Assembly: GCF_027596085.1 (NCBI RefSeq)
Contig: NC_072467.1
Span: forward strand, 3,789,861-3,853,860
DNA length: 64,000 bases
DNA from: Anoplopoma fimbria
Lineage: Eukaryota > Chordata > Actinopteri > Perciformes > Anoplopomatidae
Direction of reading: 5' to 3'
Under the pieces are notes generated by a model, which saw nothing but the letters and a program-made list of their open reading frames with translations, did no database searches and was not told the DNA's origin. The position numbers were made by a program, and so were the translations under genes. Shown here piece after piece: positions 54,710 to 64,000 of the stretch. Numbering within the stretch: the stretch's first letter is position 1; each line of letters starts with the position of its first letter.

Positions 54710-54783
54710 CATTTATGTTTTCATTCATTCATTTTCCGTAACCTGCTCATAACCAGTTAAGGGTCGCAGGACATTTATGTTTT
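54710..54783 (+). mobile_element. 50-bp SINE-like fragment with perfect target-site duplication
   Basis: The 12-base CATTTATGTTTT occurs at 54710-54721 and again at 54772-54783, flanking about 50 bases that read TTTTCCGTAACCTGCTCATA and GGGTCGCAGGA. The inner part resembles a frequent fish repeat ('ttttccgtaaccgcttat..gggtcgc'). The flanking duplication marks a retrotransposition event that copied only a very short segment. Confidence 0.65.
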
Positions 54784-57700
54784 GACAATCCAAAATATTA
54801 ACAGACAGTGTCTCTATCAGTGAACATACTTGCTTTACTTCTTCATGTGTGTGTTTTTGTAGGATTTCTTTGCAGCATTGGATGAAAAAGAGTCATGTGG
54901 CTTTAGTGGTACTTATTTGATCCTTCCCCTACCTGTATATCTAACTTCTCAAGGACCCACTCTGGAGTTACTGAGCTTCTAAAGGTTTATCTAACTCCCT
55001 ACTAGGCGCTTTGGGTTAGGGGGGTGTTGTGAGTGAGGCAAATAAACTATTGAAAGGGAGGCAGAGATGGGAGTTGTGTGGATATTGATTTCTCTGGCAG
55101 AGCTTCGGGGCTTTCGATCAGCATGACCGAGGAAAACAAATGATTTCTGCTTCGGGGCCACAGAAAGAAAACTCTGATTTTTTGCTTTAAACATTGTCCA
55201 ATCGTTACATCACTGAAGTGGTGTCTTTCAGGCATACTTAATGCAGATGTTGCCGGCTAAGAACTGCTGCTGAAATCACAACCTGGAAATGTACGCAAGT
55301 GACTTTTGAAAACTTTGAAGGCACTTTTGAAAAGTGACAGCATACTTTGAAACGGTAGTCTGTCTCATTTCTGTGAGAGCTCTGATATGGTTGGGATTGT
55401 ATTTCATATAAAGTTATAATGTGAGTCTGGTTGAAGGGTTTCGGTGGTGTATGTGGGTTCCTTTGTTCATTGTATCAATCATTTCAAACCCACGCCGTGC
55501 TAACCCTGAGCCTCCCGTGTGCCTTAACTCACTCCTGTTCTGTATTGCTTGTATGGTCTGTTCCAACATTGCCCTTAAAATCACAGCAACAATATTCATC
55601 TGTGTTTTGAATGGCCTTCAGCACCATTCCTGCGCTCTGTGACAATGTCATGCCTCTCACACTGAGCCTTTTTCCTGGACAGTGATGAAAACTGAAAACA
55701 GAAAGAGTTCTTTCTCAAAGCTCAACAGGTTTTGGGTGGAAAGCTTTATTAAAACATTCTTGTAATGCTGCACACTAGCCTAGCCTTATATGGTCATGCA
55801 CACAGACAAAGCAGCCAAGGCACCTTTACTGCAGCGGCGATGTTAGAGAGTCTACAACAGCTAGGTGCAAATGACTTGTAGACAGACAGCCTGACGGGGT
55901 TAGCCTGCCCTGCAGCTCTGTGGCCTCTGTGTTTCTTCTGTCTCTACTGAACTATACTGGAGCTGTTGCGGGGATAACAGCATAACAAAAGCCTTCCTAG
56001 GACTGAGAAAGAACAATTACTTACATAGTTACTTCCCCCCATTTGTAGAAGACAGTAATGCACTTGAGAGTTGTTGTTGCATAGCGTACATGGGTGAACC
56101 CTTGTATCCTCAGGCCATCGGAAGAGAAGTAAGAGCACTTACAACTGTCAATCACTGTTTTCATGCCCTGTTGCTCCCATCTGCCTACCTCAGAATGGTA
56201 TTAGCTTACACGCACACATATGTTCATACATGCAGACACTCATCCACATTCAGAGTAGCAAGCCGGGGTCATGCCCTGTTCAGCATGTCTAGAGTTACTT
56301 GTTTTGTTGTCCCTTATCAACAAACCTATCCCTATGTTTATCAAAATGCTTTTGTCTCAGTTACATGGTTGCTTTTCTGTTTTATATAGCCTCTCAACTT
56401 TGTTTCCACTTTATGTTTTTCCATTTCCATCCCCTCTATTGAATGGAGTTAAACCACAGATCAAGTATCACATCCCGCCCCCGCTCTCCCAACTTTCCTT
56501 TCACCCTGGTGTGACAGCGGACCTGAGCTGGCACTGTCTCGGACCTTTGGGCTCCGTCTTCCACCGTCAGTTTGGAGGATTAAACGGCAACATTAAGCAT
56601 AAAGCATAAAGTCTTTAACAAAGGCAGCACAAACACTATTATGTTTTTGGTTACCATACCAGCAGTTGCCCGGAGTATTCACCAGTTGTTTTTTTTCACA
56701 TAACAGTTTAGGGAGGGACACAATATGGACAGACAGGACCTCAGGGTTGGAATTGTATTCATCTCCTCAGGTTTTTCTCCACAGACATACTCTTCACGGC
56801 CAAAACGGAAGGATTTCACTGGAATTTTTTCCCGTCTGGGCAATACCATTCACTGATTTCATGCATCGAGAAAAGTGTGATTGTCATAAGATGTCTGTTA
56901 TTTTTAGTAAGGTGTAGTGAATGTGTGCAGGAAAGGGCCTGAATGATTCTCTGAGAAATTCTCACATAAACTCGTTTACTGGGGCAGTTGAGTTAACTGT
57001 CAGAGTTGTTTAGTTGTGTGAAAGGGGCAATCTGTAATGAGAACGCCTGTGGATTTTTCTGATTTATAGGATTTATTAGCAGGTAAACAGCTGCAGGAAA
57101 TAAAGACTTTCCTAAAGGCAAGTGATCAAAAGCTATGTCTATGGAGAGGTATTAGATATCCTTACCAAACATGTTTTATATATGCATTCATTCACTATTT
57201 GGGGCTAATTAACTGCTGCATTTTCAACTTCAAAGCCCATCTCTGTCTGTATCACCGTGTTTGGATGATAACATTTTGTGCATAAGGGGATATTTTGGCA
57301 ATTTATTTTGCATTATCATATGTAATTTCCCAGGAGATACACATGCTGTGCTGATAGATACGGTGTTTCACTCAGATAAGGTGGGGTAATGTTTCTGGTT
57401 AAATCTAAAATGAATTATAGTTTGCTGCCTTGATGTTAACTTAATTACTGAGTAAACAAAAGACAGAAAGAATCTGTAAGTAAGTTGCCAAAAATCTTTA
57501 GTGTATAGTCTGTAGGTTGAAGTCTTTGATCTCAGTCCATAATAATCTTACTTGCACAATGATCACATGTTTCATATTTACTTGCGCTCTGGCAACAGTT
57601 AATTCTCAGCATACAGTTAAACAGTATGAGAGCTGCACCATGTGTGTGATGTGTTAACTTTATGATGGTAAAATAGTTAAAACAGGGGTTTAACAGACAT

Positions 57701-60700
57701 CAGCCATTCAGATCAATATTACTAGTTTTTATTAGCAGGCTTTGGAGACAGAGCTGACAGTGCTACTTTACTTTGTTTCTACAAAGTCTCGTTATGGAAA
57801 TATAATATACCATATATTACAGTGCCAAGACATAAAGAGAAGGAGTGGTGCTTGTCTGTATTTGAGCAGTGTTGTGTTTCCTTCTTTACCGCCGCCTATA
57901 ACTGGAGTTATAGGCCATAGAAAAAATGTTAGTGCTCCTTGTATATGCTTTATAGTTTGTGTTTAATGAAAACACAAACAGTGTGGCCTGGTGGCTGTCC
58001 TGTATTTTCCCCTTTGAGACATGAACTCACACAGACTCACAAGAGAGTTACATGCTTGCTTAAAGGCAAGCTTCCAAAAAAAGATGATTGACTGTTGCCA
58101 AGAAAAACAAGCAATGTCTTGAGAGCTAGAAACAATTACCTATGTTGTTCTGCCAGGTCAGTGCCTGTGGTCGGGGAATAAAGACAAATAGCTGTGCTAA
58201 TGCACTCTGTCCTGTGGAGATGGAGGGGTTTGATACTAGTGTTCTCTACAGGGCACCTGGGTGTTGCTAAATGCCTCATTAAGGGTGGTCTCTGTGTGAG
58301 TATGCCCGTGGCCAGAGCACTTCTTCACCATCTGCTCCATGTCTGCTGACAACTTATGCTGGGAATATTATTTTTCTTAAAAGTTCAGCTACTTAACATT
58401 TCTTACATAGCATCTTAATAATAGATTTTGGATCCTTGTTAATCAATGGCTGCTGGTTGATTGTTTTTTTATGGCACATATTCACTGTAATTCTTTGACG
58501 TTGAGCCCCAAACCAAAAAAGTCAGTATATTTGATGAAGTGACATCTATAAGATGCTATATATTTGGAGATCAAACACCAGCAGCACCATATATGCTGCT
58601 ATAGCTTTTAAATCTGTCACCATCGCCATCGGGATTGTTTCCCATCACCCCCTGCACCGTGTGCCGGCCATGCTGCCAAAGACAACAGGGACTCTAGCCG
58701 CCAGGAAACAGAGGTGTTAGCTTAACCCACATGGCACAAGCTGTCTGTTTCTACTCTTTCACACCTCTCCCTCTCTCAGCATTTCCCTCTCTCTCTTCTT
58801 ATCTCTATTATTCACCCTTTTCACAGTATTGACTGACTGACAATGCATATTATGTCCTTCCTTGCTATATTGCGTGACAATCTCCCGCCATTGGATGGAG
58901 AGTTTTTAACGCTCCTCTTCTAACACTTGAGCTTTCTCTTTTGTTTGGGGCCTATTCTTCTAGAGGGGCGCTGCACAGGCCTGTACTACTGATAGATGTA
59001 GGCACTCAAGTGTTAAAGAGAGATACATTACTGGAACACTACCCACATGGGTGAAATCGTGTCACTGCTCCCCTGAAGATACTGCATGGAGGATGAGCCC
59101 CACTGCCAGCGCTATCGCTGTCGCTCACAAAGTGTGCAAAGACTTCATTAAAACCTGCCCACAAACTCACTCTCTTTGCAGATTGCCCATCCATCACACA
59201 CCGCTCCATATCTGTATTTCTAACCCTGAAGGTGTGAAGGTGCCTCAATTTGTCATCTTAAGTAAACAGCAGTCTGTTTATCAGGGCCTAATCCTCTCCA
59301 GTTTAAAGCTATGGGGGGGGGGGGGAGTTTCAAACACCAGATGCCAAAACTGGACTGGGAAAATAAATGAAGTTAAATGACTCGTACTTTTACAGCTTGT
59401 ATCTGTCTGCAGACATGCCATGCAAATCTGTGTGTGTAGGTGTGAATGAATATATGTTCTCAGGGTGTCAATTTATATAGTTATTTTCCTAGGCGCTGTT
59501 TAGACAATGTGTTTGGCCCAAAATATGATCTTCTCTTGTCTACATGTCCAGTTCTTCCAACCGGAAGCAACATGCCTGGTTTTAGAATTTGAGATATGTG
59601 AGCGTGTTTGCCACATCAGAAGTAATCATTAAGGCGGACATCGTTTATGTTGTCACAAGACAAGGTTTGATGTGTGTAATCTGAGATGGGGGTAGAAGGA
59701 AAGTAATGAAGAGGACGTAGCAATAAGGTCTGAGGGGGGGGAGGCATTCTTTTGATGCATTCATTAATTTCTTCATTGATTGCTTGGTTAATTAGTAGCT
59801 AGATGGCTGTGGAATGTGAAGGACTGCAGGCTTAAAAACACTGTTTATATTCAGTTTGTACTTGGATAGGGTGATGCACTACATGCTGAACAATTCTGAT
59901 TAAGGGTGAGGTTATCATGAGGTAAAGATGCATTCCAGTTGGGAACGATTAATCACTTTTCTTAAGGTGACACAAATACACCAGTATGTGTGTTATTGTG
60001 CTGACTGCACATGGTTTGGAGTAAATCAAGAACATTTATTTAAAAACTAATCACAATAAAGATTTGTAGATAGCTATACATAATTGGATACTGGTTATTT
60101 GCAGTACTTCCTTGTTTCAGACACAACTTGTTAACTTATCAGCTGTTAATCTGCAGTTATGTCTTAGTTCATGATTCCTTTCTTACTTGTTACTTGATAT
60201 ATAGTGTTACCAAAGAAAACAACATTCTCTCTTCAGACACATTTGTTGCATGCCCTTCAAAACAGCCTTTGTATTGTGATGATCACATGTGCATTTTTGA
60301 AAGAGCGTAGCTATATGCACATCACATGTATGAGCAAGACTATTGCAAATCAACATCAGCTGGATGTTTGTCAGTTCCAATGACTGGTACAGAAAGGTTG
60401 CCACATTTCCAAATGTTCAATTTTTTAACATTAGAGTAAGATGTCCAGTTTCTGCCACAATGATTTCACTTTGTCCTGTGTTCAATTAGCACACGTTGCT
60501 CTAGTTTCCCTCGCTTGTTAGTGCTAGAAAAGAGCGCGAGCGTTCCCATGACTGTTCACTCATATGTCTCGCTTTCAATTGAGTGTGAACTAATGTGGGT
60601 GCTACACACCTCTTTAATGCACTGTGAAGTCTCAGACAGGACGCGGTCCATTTTTTTACAGAACATAAAGGAAGAGCTGACAGGGTCATCAGCCAATGCT

Positions 60701-61013
60701 AAAACTATTGGCAAGTATCGTTTAGCTAAAGAATTAAATGAGTTATCCAAGTCAAAAGAAGATAGAGGGGGGAGAGAAACTGAAAGGGGCATGGCCGAGT
60801 GAAAGATAGTAGAATGTGGCTGTTTTGTTAGCGTGACCTTTGTTTTGGGCAAACAGATTTAAAGGCAACACAAAAGGGAAGCCAGTGACAGGCAACAGCT
60901 GATGTAGGATGGGTAAAGAGAGGGGACATGCCTGTAGGGCTCCATGGTGAAACGACTGAATGGCCCCAACAGAAAACTGTGTATATATCCTACGCAAAGT
61001 TAGATGAGACACA

Positions 61014-61122
<109 letters not shown>

Positions 61123-61171
61123 TTATGATTGCTCCTCCCTAGCATGACTCTTTACTCCCGTCTCCCTCCAG

Positions 61172-61221
61172 GGTTGCAGAAAAGGACTGAGTGAAAGCGG
61201 AACAAGGGCACTCTACGCACC
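61172..61221 (+). other. 5' UTR part of exon 2, with splice acceptor
   Basis: The acceptor is a pyrimidine-rich stretch ending CGTCTCCCTCCAG at 61171. The 50 bases up to the ATG are untranslated and carry the in-frame TGA at 61192-61194. A plausible branch-point zone lies in 61120-61150. A 103-bp (CA)n tract ends only 53 bp upstream of the acceptor. Confidence 0.55.
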
Positions 61222-61429
61222 ATGAAGACAGGGGACTCTGGTAATCAGAGGCTGGATGAAGTTGGAGCTCTGCAGTGCATGTCTGGCAGTAATTATGGCA
61301 GCAAAGGGAAGAGGATTAAGGTACTATCCCATCCAGGGGGCCTATTAGTGGGACTGATGTTGTTGGCCACCCTCCCTTTTGGAGCCAGCATTAAACAAAC
61401 TGTCCCCAGGGTCAAACTCAGCCTGAGAG
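61222..61429 (+). CDS. First coding exon of a probable class 3 semaphorin-like secreted protein (partial)
   Basis: Seen: the ATG has A at -3 and an in-frame TGA thirty bases upstream (61192-61194), so no longer in-frame start exists in this exon. There are 69 complete codons plus one base, then a consensus donor (GAGAG|GTAAGA, intron phase 1). Residues 1-35 are polar with a basic patch KGKRIK at 29-34. Residues about 41-55 form a hydrophobic core (LLVGLMLLATLPFGA), then SIKQTVPRVKLSLR. Known: secreted class 3 semaphorins begin, just after the signal peptide, with PR[LV][KR]LS[YFH][KR]E. The leftover G could begin a Glu codon, which would continue that pattern. The PRV spelling is nearest to Sema3F. 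Inference: a secreted axon/vascular guidance ligand acting through neuropilin-plexin receptors. Odd: the 40-residue stretch before the hydrophobic core is long for a cleaved signal peptide; Met20 is an alternative start but its context is poor. The sema, PSI and Ig parts lie outside the window, so family assignment rests on about 10 residues. Confidence 0.5.
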
Positions 61430-64000
61430 GTAAGAAATATTGTTGATTTGTGTTTTGATTACATTGTTGTTACATGTTGTTTTGATATGTTCAGTATTGA
61501 AATTTGACAGAAAAATTAAGTTTGGGTAGTTTTAGGCCAATATGGATATTTTTCATGATGCCAACAACCTCAGTCATCTCTGCACTTGCCTTTAACTGGA
61601 CTTATTGTAAAGTAGCATATGTGACTATTGACTCACATCTATCATTCTCTTGATTTTTTGTCTTTTTCAACAAAAACAAATCTGTGTTTTAGCAATTCAG
61701 TGTGCATCTTCAAAGACCATGTCTAGCATTGTCTTTGTCTCCCCCTGTAACATTTTGTCTCCACTACAGTATTTATCTTGTGGCTTTGTCCACACAGCAA
61801 AGAGAGACAAGTGAAAAGATATATTCTTGACAAAGTAAATGGTCTTTGAAACATCACTGTAAAGTGAGTGAGAGATGTAAGACTCACTTACTGATCCATT
61901 AGCCCTCTTCATAAATCCCTGTTTGTCACGTTTAATGGGCTCAAGAATGTTCTATTAATCCTCTCATTGATATATCCGTTATACACAAGCCTGCAGTTAC
62001 TTAAATACAATGTTGTTGCAGTCCATACATTTCAAGCTGATGCTCTAAGTCCATAGTGAAACTGTTGTTCAATAGGTTGTGTGTATATATAAGCCGGTCC
62101 CGGCAATGTCCACGTGTTTAGTTTTGCGTCAACTGTTTACTTTGTGCCACCCGGGGAAAGCTGAATTATTGCTCTCCTTAAAACCCATACTAAACTACAG
62201 TGTAAACTTAACTTCAAAGTATCCATCCCTCATGCTGTGTATCAGCTAAAAGAAACCACACAAATGAACTTCAGTCTTGCTCCATAAAATTGAATCCCCA
62301 CTGTGACCTTAAAGTAAACTCACTCTGACTTCAACCTCCAAAAGCTCCCTTCTGGTCAAAAACTTCCTAAACCCATGGCTGGAAATAGGTTTATATATAT
62401 ATCCTGAGTGTCCAACATAAATATATGTAAGTAGCTGGAGGAATAATGATTGCTAGGGACAGTGTTTACTCAGCAGTTAGGCAAGTATTTAGCTCTATAG
62501 TTTGTTTCATTTTATGTTTGTTCCAAATCAACCATTTGATAAAATAAAGCAATTCATCATTTCATATATGATTGCATTTTAATGGGGCCATATATCTGTG
62601 ACAGCTTTTTTGATACTCTGTCAGGGTGTGTCTCTTGGCTTAGACTATGAGCACAGATCACTGAACTTCACTGTTCATTTTAGAGGCCATCTGACTGGTG
62701 GTTTCCTTTGGACCTTAGATTAACAACAAAAGCTAAGTCAACTCCAACCCTGTGCACACATCATGCACATTTCTTGTCATCATCTCATCAGTGCACACTC
62801 TTTGAAAGCAACACCACCCAGCAGTTCTCTTCAAACAATCGAATCGCCCTCCTGTGAAAGCACAGCCTTTAATGAGTGAAGGGTGAAAAGATCAAAGTGA
62901 AATCATCTGTGATTGAATGAACATCTCCAAAACAACGTCTTTCTACTCCAAACTTATGAAGTCCCCTCTGAAAAACACATCTCAGGTTCAAGTTTGGTCC
63001 AGAGTCACAACACAGACATTGTGGCCTTCTGCCAAATGAGAAGTGAATTTATCTGGTTTAAATCTTTTTAATATGCAGTTCATTCAGATGGTTGTTATGA
63101 CTTTGTTTTTTAATATGTGACCAAAAAGAAAATAAAGAAAGGGAACACCACATGCCTTCTATCCTTAGTCTTGTGGCCTGTATTACTCAAAAGCCACAAT
63201 TAGTCATATATTACTCAAGTAGAATAGAATTTATAAGACATGTTACTTCTTGTAAACAGTTGCTCAATACCTAACAGAAGTGTTAAGTAACAGCAAATGA
63301 AAACCCATTTCAGTGATAAATCTGTCTGTTCTTGAGCTCATCTTTGTTAGTTTTCTTTATTTATTAGTTCTTATTTACACTGCTTGCTGTGACTTTACTC
63401 CATCTATTCTGAAACCATGGACAGAACAGCCTACACTGCATATTAATAATTCCAGACCAAGGCTGTGATCACGCAACATGAAAACAGCAGCCTCATCTCA
63501 GCCAGCTTCCATTCAGAATGATCAGTATAGGTACTTCTAATGAATATTGTTTAATTCATGTTTATTGATGTGACTCTTCTCCCAGGAGATATGGCAGATT
63601 TTTTTTATACAGCAACATAACACCAATGTATCTTTTCCCACTTCATGCTCTTACAGTATATCAATGTTTACCTTCAGTCAAAAAGCACTGATGCGGCCGA
63701 TAAGGCGTCACCTCACTCATCCCGTGTTAGGTGATAAGTCAGCACTTCTACAATAGCAGACATTATAGTATTATAGAGCTTAAATCTAGTTGACCAGCAT
63801 AGCCTCAAACGTTTGGCAGCAAGCCAACATGTTGATGTACTCAAATAAATGTGTGTATGAGAGTGCCTCAGAGCTGCAGCAGAGGAGCTAATCAGTAGTT
63901 GATGAGGGGGATGAGGGGCTCTCTTCTCTGGAGAAAGGTGTGATCACTATGCTAAGCGTCAACATCTAAGCAGGCTGTTTCTTCATGTCTCATAATGCTA
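61430..64000 (+). other. Start of intron 2, running off the window
   Basis: It begins GTAAGA. I searched for the next expected semaphorin exon (a segment ending in a VG[GAS][KR]D-like motif) and found none up to 64000. The sequence is AT-rich with no recognisable repeat family. The next exon must lie to the right. Confidence 0.4.

Noticed and set aside
60515..60802. 95-codon plus frame in intron 1 with an acceptor-like TTTTTTTACAG inside
   Set aside because: No domain recognised, no donor of quality downstream, and it would precede the in-frame stop in exon 2.

Overview
The window reads as nuclear DNA of a ray-finned fish, most likely a spiny-rayed (acanthomorph) teleost. The evidence is the very high density of long (CA)n/(TG)n microsatellites, the AT-rich gene-poor background, the absence of any long open reading frame, and several decayed dispersed repeats that I recognise as widespread in acanthomorph genomes. 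These include a tRNA-derived SINE, a LINE 3' tail ending in a (CTTAT)n array, hAT-like GATACCGG elements, and the family carrying GCTTAGC and a 'cccaaaatg..ctattccttt' type end. There are no bacterial-style operons, no CRISPR array and no viral genes.

Right end (about 53.5-64 kb): this is the only convincing protein-coding gene, on the + strand and cut off by the window edge. A GC-richer, apparently non-coding first exon ends at 53941 with a consensus donor. A 7.2 kb intron follows. A second exon (61172-61429) has a good acceptor, an in-frame stop upstream of the ATG, 69 complete codons, and a consensus phase-1 donor. The encoded N-terminus has a basic stretch, a hydrophobic secretory core and then PRVKLSLR. 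This resembles the start of the mature region in class 3 semaphorins (PR[LV][KR]LS[YFH][KR]E). I call it a probable semaphorin-3-like gene. The sema domain must lie beyond 64000, so the assignment is provisional.

Middle (about 12.7-53.5 kb): this is essentially a gene desert upstream of that gene. It holds microsatellites, at least ten decayed transposon-derived repeats (one nested in another), an 86-bp tandem duplication, and a few non-repetitive AT-rich segments with many homeodomain-type TAAT cores that could be regulatory.

Left part (1-12.7 kb): no coding exon is convincing. A CpG-richer block at 11.93-12.70 kb has three CCAAT boxes read on the minus strand, an X-box-like site and a consensus splice donor on the minus strand. 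It is a candidate promoter and first exon of a leftward transcript whose further exons I could not find. Two adjacent strong hairpins at 7.9 kb are unexplained.

Most other apparent ORFs are (CA)n/(TG)n read-through (Thr-His or Cys-Val repeats) or chance frames. No established undescribed system is visible. The findings are observations worth checking rather than discoveries.
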